Source: Herbaspirillum rhizosphaerae_A | GTDB taxonomy: Bacteria > Pseudomonadota > Gammaproteobacteria > Burkholderiales > Burkholderiaceae_D | Assembly (NCBI RefSeq): GCF_046025915.1 | Contig: NZ_JAQQFR010000002.1 | Location: 440,832 to 504,831, forward strand | DNA length: 64,000 bases | Reading direction: 5' to 3' | Shown: piece by piece, positions 18,054 through 26,425 of the stretch | Numbering within the stretch: the first letter of the stretch is position 1 | How the letters are laid out: the number at the start of each line of letters is the position of its first letter | Notes under the pieces: generated by a model | Told to the model about the DNA's origin: nothing | What the model saw: the letters and a program-made list of their open reading frames with translations, nothing else | Database searches by the model: none | Made by a program: the position numbers and the translations under genes

Positions 18054-18112
18054 ATCGCCGTATTGAGGCAGTGGACGTGTACCGTACATGCACGCAGCCA
18101 GTGGAGAGTTTT

Positions 18113-18343
18113 ATGACTTCAGAACACAAATTGCCCTACAAGGGACACGCCATCTTTCCGCAGGTTGTGCTTCAGGAGAATGGCCAGTACGCCGCCTGTT
18201 TCACGATCAAGGCCGGCTATGACGGCAGCGGTGAAGTGCGCTATGTTCGCGAACTGCCGACTACCGAGTTCTCTAATGAGGACGATGCAGTTGCCTACAT
18301 CCTCGACTTTTCGGCGGACTGGATCGATCAGAACATGCTCTGA
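18113..18343 (+). CDS. Small conserved-looking hypothetical protein
   Basis: 76 residues from ATG 18113, chosen because GGAGAG lies 5 nt upstream; the longer frame from 18044 would start inside the tRNA terminator. The protein is acidic and soluble (MTSEHKLPYKGHAIFPQVVL, ending in a DWIDQNML tail). It has alternating beta-strand-like segments (YAACFTIKAGYDGSG, VRYVRELPT) and no Cys or membrane helix. I do not recognise the family. The stop codon lies inside a 29-bp inverted repeat. Confidence 0.6.
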   Translation: MTSEHKLPYKGHAIFPQVVLQENGQYAACFTIKAGYDGSGEVRYVRELPTTEFSNEDDAVAYILDFSADWIDQNML

Positions 18344-18355
18344 GCATGTTCTGAT
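18327..18355. repeat. Inverted repeat between convergent genes
   Basis: ATCAGAACATGCT - CTG - AGCATGTTCTGAT is a perfect 13-bp stem with a 3-nt loop that embeds the stop codon of the upstream small ORF and ends 8 bp before the MCP stop. No T-tract on either side. It may act as a bidirectional transcript-end structure. Confidence 0.6.
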
Positions 18356-18362
18356 AAAGACG

Positions 18363-19937
18363 TCAGGCAAGCAGAACGACGTCCCGCGATGACGACAGTT
18401 TGAAGGTATTCACGACCTTCACCAGCGAGCCGGCCTGATCCAGCAACGACTGTGCAGCGGCGGTTGCTTCTTCCACCAGTGCCGCATTGTGCTGTGTGAC
18501 GTCGTCCATCTGCATGATGGCCTGATTGACTTGCTCAATGCCGGTACTCTGCTCGGCGCTGGCGTTGCTGATGTCGGCGACGAACCGGCTCAGGGTCTGG
18601 ATGCTTTCCACGACCTGGCCGATGGTGGAGCCGGCCTCTTCCACCAGCGTCCTGCCGGAGACGATCTTGCCGACGGAGTCGTCGATCAATCCCTTGATTT
18701 CTTTTGCCGCACTTGCTGAACGTTGGGCGAGGGCGCGTACCTCGGTTGCCACCACGGCAAAACCGCGTCCTTGTTCCCCGGCGCGGGCGGCTTCCACCGC
18801 GGCGTTGAGTGCCAGAATATTGGTCTGGAAGGCGATCCCGTTGATCACCGAAATGATGTCCACGATTTTGCGGGAAGATTCGTTGATGGTCGCCATTGTT
18901 CCCACCATCTGATTGACGGCGTTGCCACCGGCGATGGCCACCTGCGATGCGGAGGCTGCAAGCTGATTGGCATGCTGTGCATTTTCCGCATTCTTCTTGA
19001 CGACTGACGTGAGCTGTTGCATGACGGATGCGGTTTCTTGCAGAGACCCTGCCTGGCGTTCGGTGCGCGACGACAGACTAAGGTTGCCTACGGAAATTTC
19101 CTTCGAGGCGGTACCGATGGTTTCCGCTGATTGTTTGATGTGGTCAACCGAGCGCGCGAGATTGGCTTGCATGGTTTTCATCGCATGCATCAGGCTGAAA
19201 TCATCATTGGCGCCGACAGGAATATGTTCGGTCAGATCTCCTGCCGCGATGCGGTCGGCAACATGCACCGCGTGCGCCGGCTCACCTCCGAGTTGCCTCA
19301 GCAGGCTGCGTGTCAGCAGCGTTGCAGCAAGCAATCCACACAGCAGCGCCACGCCCGTCAGCGCTAGCAAGATCAATCGGCTGGAGCGATAGGTTGCGTC
19401 AATGCCGACGGCCACGTCATTGATGCCTTGCCTTTGCAGGCGCAATAATTTGTCGATGGACGCCTGATAGCGCGTCGCACCGGGCAGATAGTCCTTCTCA
19501 AATGCGTTCTTCGCCTGAAACAACTTTCCTTCGGCGCGCAGCGCCAGAATGTTGCTGCCGGCTGCCTGATAGGCTTTGCGGCTGGCATCGATGTCGGCAA
19601 ACAGCTTTTGTTCTTCAGGGGTGCGCAGCAGGCCTTGTACTTTGCTTTGCAAGTCGTTTGCGCGTTTGGAGGAATCGTTGACGGCAGCTTCAAAGTAGGT
19701 CGCCAGACTCAGATCCGTGCTGCGCGCAATCGCCGTCGTGCGCGTAATCGAGGTGGAGATGTTCGAATACCAGTCGCTGATCAGACGCTCCTTGGCGAGC
19801 GGCATTTGCATCATGGCGTTGGTGGCGTCAGCCACCGATTGCAAGCGCCAGATTCCCATCGCGGCGACGACCACCATCAATACCAGCACCACCCCAAATC
19901 CTGCGGCGAAGCGTGTTCCGACTTTCCAGTTTTTCAT
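18363..19937 (-). CDS. Methyl-accepting chemotaxis protein
   Basis: 524 residues from ATG 19937 (MKNWKVGTRFAAGFG), preferred over an upstream TTG because the first membrane helix then starts at residue ~10 as in the other MCP here. TM1 is at about 10-30, a periplasmic helical-bundle sensor follows, TM2 is at about 190-212, then HAMP and a complete signalling hairpin (IAFQTNILALNAAVEAARAG). Methylation helices include QETASVMQQLTSVV, so two usual Glu positions are Gln, consistent with CheB deamidation sites. No CheR-tether tail. Ligand unknown. Confidence 0.94.
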   Translation of the reverse strand: MKNWKVGTRFAAGFGVVLVLMVVVAAMGIWRLQSVADATNAMMQMPLAKERLISDWYSNISTSITRTTAIARSTDLSLATYFEAAVNDSSKRANDLQSKVQGLLRTPEEQKLFADIDASRKAYQAAGSNILALRAEGKLFQAKNAFEKDYLPGATRYQASIDKLLRLQRQGINDVAVGIDATYRSSRLILLALTGVALLCGLLAATLLTRSLLRQLGGEPAHAVHVADRIAAGDLTEHIPVGANDDFSLMHAMKTMQANLARSVDHIKQSAETIGTASKEISVGNLSLSSRTERQAGSLQETASVMQQLTSVVKKNAENAQHANQLAASASQVAIAGGNAVNQMVGTMATINESSRKIVDIISVINGIAFQTNILALNAAVEAARAGEQGRGFAVVATEVRALAQRSASAAKEIKGLIDDSVGKIVSGRTLVEEAGSTIGQVVESIQTLSRFVADISNASAEQSTGIEQVNQAIMQMDDVTQHNAALVEEATAAAQSLLDQAGSLVKVVNTFKLSSSRDVVLLA

Positions 19938-20145
19938 GCGTCTCTCGTTCCTGTTTTTCGTTCTTGTGCCTGTCTGCTGCGGCAAATTGCTTGCACGTTA
20001 GGACTGCGGCTATTGGACTGGAGGGGATGCTAGCATCGGCAAGCGATCCCGAATAATGAAAAAAAACTGAAAGCCAATATCAAAATCGTTGCCGGAGTTT
20101 CTCTTATTGCAACATTTTCAATCCGTGTACAGGAACGAACGGATC

Positions 20146-20170
20146 ATAAAAAAGCCCTCGTCAGAGGGCT
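20146..20170 (-). terminator. Intrinsic terminator of the phosphonate catabolic operon
   Basis: On the minus strand AGCCCTC-TGAC-GAGGGCT is followed by TTTTTTATG. It lies 40 bp past the stop of the last gene (HisN-type phosphatase), closing the minus-strand arm. Confidence 0.85.
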
Positions 20171-20209
20171 GCTTGGAACGCTATGTGGGACTACGCATGG
20201 ACTTGCCAA

Positions 20210-21019
20210 TCAAGGATTCAGCGCTCGCAGTACCTCGTCATGAATCGAACCCGCCGTCGCCACAATGGAAGTCGCGCCGATAGGCGTGTTGCCTTGCCAG
20301 TCGGTGATGCGTCCGCCGGCGCCTTCAATAATCGGGATGAAGGACATGATGTCCCAGATCTTCAGCACGGGATCAAGCATGATGTCGGCGCCGCCGGTCG
20401 CCAGTTGAAAATACCCATGGCAATCGCCCCAGCCGCGATACAAGCGGGCCTGACGCGATAACTGTTCGAAGGCGGGGCCGTCGTGATACTTGAAGATGTC
20501 CCAGTGGTCGGTTGCCAGCAGCATGGCGTCGCCGATCGTGCGGCAATCGCGCATGCCGACTGGCTTGCCGTTGAGCGTGGTTCCGGCGACGGTACCGACC
20601 AGCAGATGCTCCATCAGCGGGCTGTGCAAGGCGCCAATAATAGGACGCCCCCGATACGTCAGCGAAATCAGCGTGCCGAAGATATAGCAGTTGGTGACAA
20701 ATGCCTTGGTGCCGTCGATGGGATCGAGGATCCAGCAATATTCCGCCTCTTGCTGATGAGGGCCAAATTCTTCGCCGATGATGCCGTGTTGCGGATAGCG
20801 GGCCATGATTGCGGCGCGTAGCGCTTGCTCAGTTTCGCGGTCGGCGGCGGTGACCGGCGATTGATCCGACTTCGATTCAACGGCGGTACCGCTGAGATAG
20901 TGGCTGCGAATGATGGCACCGCTGATCTTGCTCAGCTCGCTGATAAAGGTGCTGAATTCCTGCAGCTGCGCGGCGTCGGCGGATTGGGTGAAGAGCGGGG
21001 CGGGTGGCAGAAAGGACAT
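20210..21019 (-). CDS. hisN: Inositol-monophosphatase-superfamily phosphatase, HisN type
   Basis: 269 residues. The metal-dependent phosphatase signature is complete: GEEFG (Glu), WILDPIDGTKAFV (Asp-x-Ile-Asp-Gly-Thr) and IWDIMSFIPIIEGAGG (the second WD motif). The sequence is most like bacterial HisN histidinol-phosphatases, which complete histidine synthesis. It lies last in the operon with phnA, phnY, the HD oxygenase and the EamA transporter, 18 bp behind the transporter. A role on a phosphonate-derived phosphate ester is therefore possible. The enzyme class is secure; the substrate is not. Confidence 0.85.
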   Translation of the reverse strand: MSFLPPAPLFTQSADAAQLQEFSTFISELSKISGAIIRSHYLSGTAVESKSDQSPVTAADRETEQALRAAIMARYPQHGIIGEEFGPHQQEAEYCWILDPIDGTKAFVTNCYIFGTLISLTYRGRPIIGALHSPLMEHLLVGTVAGTTLNGKPVGMRDCRTIGDAMLLATDHWDIFKYHDGPAFEQLSRQARLYRGWGDCHGYFQLATGGADIMLDPVLKIWDIMSFIPIIEGAGGRITDWQGNTPIGATSIVATAGSIHDEVLRALNP

Positions 21020-21037
21020 GGCGGGTTCTCTGAAAGA

Positions 21038-21928
21038 TTATTGGCGTAGCGCCACGATGCCGCCCAGGATCATTGCTGCGCCCAGCCAGCGGGCGAAAGA
21101 CAGTTTTTCCTTGAGCAGAAAGGCGCTGATGAAAGCGGCGAAGATGACGGAGGTTTCGCGCAACGAGGCGACAGCGGCGGTCGGTGCCTTGGTCATGGCC
21201 CACAGCGCAATGCCGTAAGCCAGCATGGAAAACGTGCCGCCGATGATGCCGCGCCGCCAATGCAGGCGTGCATGTGCGACGAAAGCACGGCGGCGCAGCC
21301 AGAACACCAGCGCGGCAAAAGGCATGCCTTCCAGAAAAGACATCCACAGCACATAGTTGGGTGCATTGCCGGCCTGGCGCACACCGGCAGCGTCGACCAT
21401 GGTGTACATCGCAATCAGGCTGGCATTGGCAAAGGCAAACAACATCACCTTGCGTACGCCGCTATGCAGATTGCCTGCCAGCAGGCTCAGGCTGATGATG
21501 CCGCCGGAAATGCCGGCGATGCCCAGCCACATGGCCGGGCTCAAGGATTCATGGAAGACGATGACGCTGATCAGGGCGACCAGCAGCGGCGCAATGCCGC
21601 GCATGAGCGGATAGCCGAGGTTCATGTCGCCGGCGCGATAGGTGCCGACGAGCGTCAGGTAATAGCCGATATGCAGGACGATGGAGGTGAGCAGGTAAGG
21701 CCAGCTTGCCAGCGGCGGCGGAGCGAAGAAGAGCAGCAGCGGCGCCGCCACCGTCGTCGCACCGGCTGCTACCAGCGCGGTATCCATCAGCACGTCGCGA
21801 CCGCTTTTTATCAGCGCGTTCCAGCTGGCGTGCAGCAGTGCCGCAAACAATACGATGACGGTGATCGTCGGCGTCAGCGTCATCGGCGACGTGAGCGATG
21901 TGAGCGGAGACATCGGCAGAGGTGTCAT
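21038..21928 (-). CDS. EamA/DMT-superfamily transporter
   Basis: 296 residues with about ten membrane helices in two EamA repeats (for example LLHASWNALIKSGRD in the first, ETSVIFAAFISAFLLKEKLS in the second). The start at 21928 is chosen because its ATGA overlaps the stop of the HD-domain gene, implying coupling; a longer reading from 21940 adds four residues. It sits inside the phosphonate operon, so it may export a metabolite (for example acetate, glycine or an amine) or import an organophosphonate. Direction and cargo are unknown. Confidence 0.85.
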   Translation of the reverse strand: MTPLPMSPLTSLTSPMTLTPTITVIVLFAALLHASWNALIKSGRDVLMDTALVAAGATTVAAPLLLFFAPPPLASWPYLLTSIVLHIGYYLTLVGTYRAGDMNLGYPLMRGIAPLLVALISVIVFHESLSPAMWLGIAGISGGIISLSLLAGNLHSGVRKVMLFAFANASLIAMYTMVDAAGVRQAGNAPNYVLWMSFLEGMPFAALVFWLRRRAFVAHARLHWRRGIIGGTFSMLAYGIALWAMTKAPTAAVASLRETSVIFAAFISAFLLKEKLSFARWLGAAMILGGIVALRQ

Positions 21929-22473
21929 GCGCGCGCGCACTGCGCGACATAACGCGAGAAGTGTGCATAGTCCGGCGTGCGGTAGTTTTCTTTCTTGGCG
22001 AGATCATCCCAGCGCCGCAGCCGCACTGCATCGGCGGCGTAGGGGATGGCGATGAAGTCTGCGGCCTGTTGCGCATCGAATATGCCGCCCTGCAGTTTCA
22101 GGCTGCGCACCGAATCGGCCGACAGCGCAGAAAAATAGGCCGGATCGACGGCGCACAGATAGCGCTTGGCATCGACGTGCAGGCGTATCGGCGCCAGTAC
22201 GTCTTCATCGAACAGATGGCGCAGGAAAGGCAGGATGCGGTATTGATGCAAGTCATCGATACCTGCCATGGTCGGTGTATCGCCGTTGTCTTCCAGCATG
22301 TGGCCGAGGTCATGTAAAAAACTGGCGACGATCAGGCTGGGCGGCGCGTCTTCCTGCTCCGCCAGAGCAGCGGTCTGCAGCGCATGCTCCAGTTGAGTGA
22401 CCGGCTCGCCGGTGTATTGCGTGTCGCCGTGCCGGCGAAACAGAGCGTCGATGTCTTCCAGAGTCAAAGCCAT
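21925..22473 (-). CDS. phnZ: PhnZ-like HD-domain phosphonate oxygenase
   Basis: 182-residue HD protein of the phosphonate-operon type. PhnZ oxidatively cleaves (R)-1-hydroxy-2-aminoethylphosphonate to glycine and phosphate using a mixed-valent di-iron centre. The expected residues all appear in order: Tyr20 and Glu23 (YTGE, substrate contacts), His30 (LEHALQ), His54-Asp55 (FLHDLGH), His76 (LHQYR), His99 (RLHVDAKRY) and Asp156 (RRWDD). The positional match to PhnZ is from memory, not an alignment. The usual partner, the 2-oxoglutarate hydroxylase that makes its substrate, is not in this window. It follows phnY by 150 bp. Confidence 0.82.
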   Translation of the reverse strand: MALTLEDIDALFRRHGDTQYTGEPVTQLEHALQTAALAEQEDAPPSLIVASFLHDLGHMLEDNGDTPTMAGIDDLHQYRILPFLRHLFDEDVLAPIRLHVDAKRYLCAVDPAYFSALSADSVRSLKLQGGIFDAQQAADFIAIPYAADAVRLRRWDDLAKKENYRTPDYAHFSRYVAQCARA

Positions 22474-22622
22474 AGAAACAACCTCATCAAAACTTTTTAA
22501 GCAATCTCATGCAAGCAATGTCTTGTGGACTATTGCAGGGAAATCGGTGCAACGTATTGGATCAAGATTTTGCATCAAGACCTGGTATGAAGAGCTCAAT
22601 ACGCGCACCGGCCAGCATCAAG

Positions 22623-24089
22623 CTACCAAGGCAACGAGTACGTTTTCGTATTGGTGAAACTCTTCATCGCTTCCTGCACGCCTTCCTTGTAACCCAGGCC
22701 AGAATCCTTGATGCCGCCGAAGGGCGTCAGTTCAAGGCGATAGCCAGGCACTTCGCGCACATTGATCGATCCCATGTTGAGTTCGGAAATGAAGCGCGTG
22801 ATGTAGTCCAGCCGATTGGTGCAGACCGACGACGACAAACCGTAGGCGGTGCCGTTGGCGATGCGGATTGCTTCGTCGATGCCGGACACGCGGATCACCG
22901 GCGATACCGGACCGAAGGTTTCTTCTCGCACTACGGTCATCTGCGGTTGCACATGATCGAGCACCGTCGGTGAGTAAGACGCGCCTTGGCGTTGATTGCC
23001 GACCAGCAGTTTGGCGCCGGCCGCGACAGCTTCGTTGACCACGTTTTCAAATCGAATCGCCGCAGCTTCATCGATCACGGTCCCCATGTCGACGTGGGCA
23101 TCGAAAGGATCGCCGTAGTGCAAGGCTTTGGTTTTCTCCACCAGCAGCTCGACAAACTGGTCGGCGACGCGCTCATGCACCAGCATGCGCTTGATCGCCG
23201 TGCAACGTTGTCCCGAATTTTTATACGAGCCGCTGACTGCCAGTGTCGCAGCTTCTTCAATGTCGGCGTCTTCCATCACGATAATAGGATCGTTTCCACC
23301 CAGTTCCAGGATCTGACGTTTGTAGACTGCTTTGGCGGCAATATATTTACCGATGGCGACGCCGCCGGTGAAGGTGACCAGATCGACATGTTCATTGGTC
23401 AGCAGTTCGTCGGCGATTTCCTTCGGATCACCGGTGACGACCGACAGCATCTGCGGCGGCAGGCCGGCTTCGTACAGCACGTCCGCCAGCGCGTATGCCG
23501 TCAGCGGTGTCTTTTCGCTGGGCTTGAGCACGATGCGGTTATTGGTGGCGATCGCCGGCGCGACCTTGTGAATCACCTGATTGAGCGGATGATTGAACGG
23601 CGTGATGGCGGAAATCACCCCGAGCAAAGGCTCCTTCATCGTATAAACCTTGCGGCGCTTGCCATGCTCGGTCAGGTCGCAGGAAAAGATCTGGCCGTCG
23701 TCAATCAGCGCTTGATTGGCCGCAAATAGAAGCACATCGGAAGCGCGTCCGGTTTCATACATCGAATCCTTGAGGCAGAGTCCGGATTCCAGCGTGATCA
23801 GGCGTGCAAATTGCTCACGCCGCGCCGCGATGAGTTCGCCGGCGCGCATGAGGATGCGATAGCGCTCATGGCGCGTCAGTGTGGAGCGATACGCTGCAGC
23901 AATAGAAAAAGCCTTGCGTACTTGCTCGACACTCGCCTTGGGAATGGTCGCGATGACTTTGCCGGTGTAAGGATGGGCGACGTCGATGTTGCGCTCGCAA
24001 GTAACTTTGTCGCCGGCAATACGCAAGCTTTCGCGAATGATCTGGTCGTGGCTGGCATCGGCTGGCACGACTTGCAGAGTGGCGGTCAT
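22623..24089 (-). CDS. phnY: Phosphonoacetaldehyde dehydrogenase (PhnY, aldehyde dehydrogenase family)
   Basis: Oxidises phosphonoacetaldehyde to phosphonoacetate with NAD+. 488 residues with standard ALDH features: AITPFNHPLNQV for cofactor binding, FTGGVAIGK, the general base Glu in LELGGNDP and the nucleophile Cys in SGQRCTAIKR. The specific assignment comes from the neighbours: phnA overlaps its start by 4 bp (24086-24089), and phnW and a 2-AEP transporter lie in the divergent arm. Note that the name PhnY is also used for an unrelated 2-oxoglutarate dioxygenase. Confidence 0.93.
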   Translation of the reverse strand: MTATLQVVPADASHDQIIRESLRIAGDKVTCERNIDVAHPYTGKVIATIPKASVEQVRKAFSIAAAYRSTLTRHERYRILMRAGELIAARREQFARLITLESGLCLKDSMYETGRASDVLLFAANQALIDDGQIFSCDLTEHGKRRKVYTMKEPLLGVISAITPFNHPLNQVIHKVAPAIATNNRIVLKPSEKTPLTAYALADVLYEAGLPPQMLSVVTGDPKEIADELLTNEHVDLVTFTGGVAIGKYIAAKAVYKRQILELGGNDPIIVMEDADIEEAATLAVSGSYKNSGQRCTAIKRMLVHERVADQFVELLVEKTKALHYGDPFDAHVDMGTVIDEAAAIRFENVVNEAVAAGAKLLVGNQRQGASYSPTVLDHVQPQMTVVREETFGPVSPVIRVSGIDEAIRIANGTAYGLSSSVCTNRLDYITRFISELNMGSINVREVPGYRLELTPFGGIKDSGLGYKEGVQEAMKSFTNTKTYSLPW

Positions 24090-25345
24090 GCGGCACTCCT
24101 TTCCTTTGCATTCAACTCCACAGCGACAACGTGATTGAGGGCCAGATCGAACGCATCGAAATTGCGCAAGCGTCGGCTGCTGGCCACGCCCTCGACCTTG
24201 CGATTCAGGATCAGTGGTACTTGCTGCTCCGACAAGCCGCCGTGGGATCGCAGCGGGACGTCAAGCCCGGAAAGATCGTGGCGCGAAGCAGCAGTACCGA
24301 GCACTGTATCGCGTTGCGAGACGATGACGATGTCGCCGATGCGATCCGGTGGCAGCTCGAAACGTTGGGCGGCATCTGCGCGATTGAGCACCACTTCGAC
24401 GCCCGGCAACGATGCCAGGCGTGCAATCAGTTCCTGCGCATTGAGATCGGACGGCAAATGGATCGTGGCATAAGAACCCAGTGCACCGTGATGTACAACG
24501 TACGGATCGGTGATCGGCAAGATCACGCGGGTCTTGCCTTCGCCCAGCCATTGATCGAGCACGTCTTGCAAGTAGATGACATTGGGCGAACCGTCATTGC
24601 CGTGCTTGGCGTTCATGCCGTGGTCGGCGGTGAGTGTGATGACGGCACCCATGTCGTCGAGTTGTTGCAGATAGCCGTCCATCATTTGATAGAAAGCATT
24701 TGCGTCCGGTGTGCCTGGCGCTGCTTTGTGTTGCACATAATCGGTGGTCGACAGATACATCAGGTCGGGGCGATAGCGTTGCATCAACTTGACGCCGGAT
24801 GCGAACACGAATTCCGACAAGTCGGCACTATATACAGACGGTACCGGCAGTCCGACCATGTCAAGCACGTCGTCGATACCGTTTTCGGCCATGCTGACCT
24901 GATCCGATTTCTCGGACGAGTAGCAGATGCCTTTCAGCTTGTGGCCGAGCAGTTTGCGCAGCTTGTCCTTGGCCGTCACCACCGCAACCTTGGCACCGGC
25001 ATCGGCGAAGGCGGCGAGCAGGGTGTCGGCGCGCAGGTATTTTGGATCGTTCATCATCACTTCTTCACCGCTGGCCGGGTCGAAGAAGTAGTTGCCGCAA
25101 ATACCGTGTACGGCCGGCGGCGCACCGGTGACGATGGACAGGTTGTTGGGATTGGTGAAGGTTGGCACCACGCTGTCGGCGATGAAGCGGCTGCCGTCTT
25201 TCAGCATGCTGCCGATGAAAGGCGCAACGCCGGCGGCGACTGCCGCTGACAGATAATCGAATTCACAGCCGTCGACGCACACCACGACGACCGGCGCATC
25301 GGGCCAGCGGTAGCTGCGTTGGTTCACATTCACAGTTTTGCTCAT
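24086..25345 (-). CDS. phnA: Phosphonoacetate hydrolase
   Basis: Splits the C-P bond of phosphonoacetate to acetate and phosphate. 419 residues of the alkaline phosphatase/phosphodiesterase superfamily. Zinc ligands and nucleophile can be followed: VCVDGCEFDY (Asp), the nucleophilic Thr in PTFTNPNN, a DYVQHK Asp/His segment, LTADHGMN (Asp-His) and the distal His in LRSHGGLSEQ. It is the last step of the PhnW-PhnY-PhnA route. Coupled by a 4-bp overlap to phnY; the GntR gene is 152 bp upstream in the same direction. Confidence 0.95.
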   Translation of the reverse strand: MSKTVNVNQRSYRWPDAPVVVVCVDGCEFDYLSAAVAAGVAPFIGSMLKDGSRFIADSVVPTFTNPNNLSIVTGAPPAVHGICGNYFFDPASGEEVMMNDPKYLRADTLLAAFADAGAKVAVVTAKDKLRKLLGHKLKGICYSSEKSDQVSMAENGIDDVLDMVGLPVPSVYSADLSEFVFASGVKLMQRYRPDLMYLSTTDYVQHKAAPGTPDANAFYQMMDGYLQQLDDMGAVITLTADHGMNAKHGNDGSPNVIYLQDVLDQWLGEGKTRVILPITDPYVVHHGALGSYATIHLPSDLNAQELIARLASLPGVEVVLNRADAAQRFELPPDRIGDIVIVSQRDTVLGTAASRHDLSGLDVPLRSHGGLSEQQVPLILNRKVEGVASSRRLRNFDAFDLALNHVVAVELNAKERSAA

Positions 25346-25497
25346 GTTGCATCCTTATCAGGTTGACAGGTTGACTGATGCGGCCGGGGAACAGCCGCGT
25401 AATTGCATCCTTGGGCTACCGCTATTTGTTATCTGCACCAGCTATGTTGCCGGTTTGAATATCGTTTTTATTTGTTCAGGCAAATCAATCGATTCAA

Positions 25498-26175
25498 TCA
25501 ATTAGGTGCGCCATCAACGGCGCGGTGCATGCGTGCGCGGCTCAGTTCCGAGTGGCGACGCAACATGGCGCCGGCTTCTGCGGCGTCGCGCGCGGCGATG
25601 GTGTTGTAAATCTCGCGATGCTCCTTGCTGGAGACATCCATGCCGCCGCCGGCCGACAGGCCACGCAAGCGGAATAACAGCAATTCCTTGGTCAGCTTGC
25701 GATACACCGCAACCAGTTTGCTGTTGCCGGTGAAGCTCACCAGCGTGTCGTGGAATTGCAGGTTGAGCGGGTGGTAGAGCGCGACATCCTTGCTGGCGGC
25801 GACTTCTTCCATGTGCTCGACCTGGCGTTTGAGCTCGGCCAACTGTTCTTCGGAAATGTGCTGCGCCAGCTTGCGGCCGATCAGGTCTTCCATGGCTTCG
25901 CGCAGGTCGTAGATTTCGTCGGCTTCAGCAACTGAAATCTCGCGGACGAAGGCGCCGCGATTTTTTTCCTGGCGCACCAGACCGGATTCCTCCAGACCGC
26001 GGAAGGCTTCGCGAATCGGGCCACGGCTGATGCCGAAGTGCTGCGCCAGTTCGCTCTCATTAAGGCGGCCGCCGACGCTGATCTCTCCGCGCAGGATCAT
26101 TTTTTCCACTTCCTCCTGAATGATCATCGTCAGCGAATTCGACTGCACGAGCTGCAAAGGACTGAGTTTTTCCAT
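25498..26175 (-). CDS. GntR family (FadR/FCD type) transcriptional regulator
   Basis: 225 residues. The N-terminal winged helix (about 15-75) has LNESELAQHFGISRGPIREAFRGLEESGLV, and the C-terminal helical FCD ligand domain (about 85-215) includes DLREAMEDLIGRKLA and the metal-binding-type His positions YHPLNLQFHDTL. It heads the minus arm of the phosphonate island and is divergent from the transporter/phnW arm. The shared promoter region holds a TGTCAAC-N8-GTTGACA dyad, a plausible binding site. It probably responds to 2-AEP, phosphonoacetaldehyde or phosphonoacetate (inference). Confidence 0.9.
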   Translation of the reverse strand: MEKLSPLQLVQSNSLTMIIQEEVEKMILRGEISVGGRLNESELAQHFGISRGPIREAFRGLEESGLVRQEKNRGAFVREISVAEADEIYDLREAMEDLIGRKLAQHISEEQLAELKRQVEHMEEVAASKDVALYHPLNLQFHDTLVSFTGNSKLVAVYRKLTKELLLFRLRGLSAGGGMDVSSKEHREIYNTIAARDAAEAGAMLRRHSELSRARMHRAVDGAPN

Positions 26176-26254
26176 GATGTCTTGAAGTGCACCGACATGA
26201 GGCGATGCACTGTTTTGGTTTGAGTGAGGCTATTTTTGCAAATCAATCGCCTAC

Positions 26255-26276
26255 TGTCAACTGCAAACTGTTGACA
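26255..26276. promoter_or_regulatory. Probable GntR operator
   Basis: TGTCAAC - TGCAAACT - GTTGACA, a perfect 7-bp dyad with an 8-bp spacer, lies 80 bp upstream of the GntR start and 150 bp upstream of the divergent binding-protein start. It is the only strong dyad I see in this divergent region. Confidence 0.6.
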
Positions 26277-26425
26277 ATCTACGATTCGATGTTTAAAGTT
26301 AAAACCGTTCCATCAATTGGTATAAATAATTCGCAAATTTTCGGGATCGGCAGTGCAGAGGTGTGGCCGGTTTCGTTTTCATCGTCATTGTTGCTTTGTT
26401 GTTCCTTACCCATCGGAGAATGCAA

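Noticed and set aside
19938..19985. 16-residue N-terminal extension of the second MCP from a TTG
   Set aside because: Charged Gln/Arg-rich lead without ribosome-binding site; the other MCP starts right before TM1.
26363..26425. Longer start for the 2-AEP binding protein
   Set aside because: Adds a second hydrophobic segment before a normal signal peptide; ATG 26426 has a good GGAG at 7 nt.
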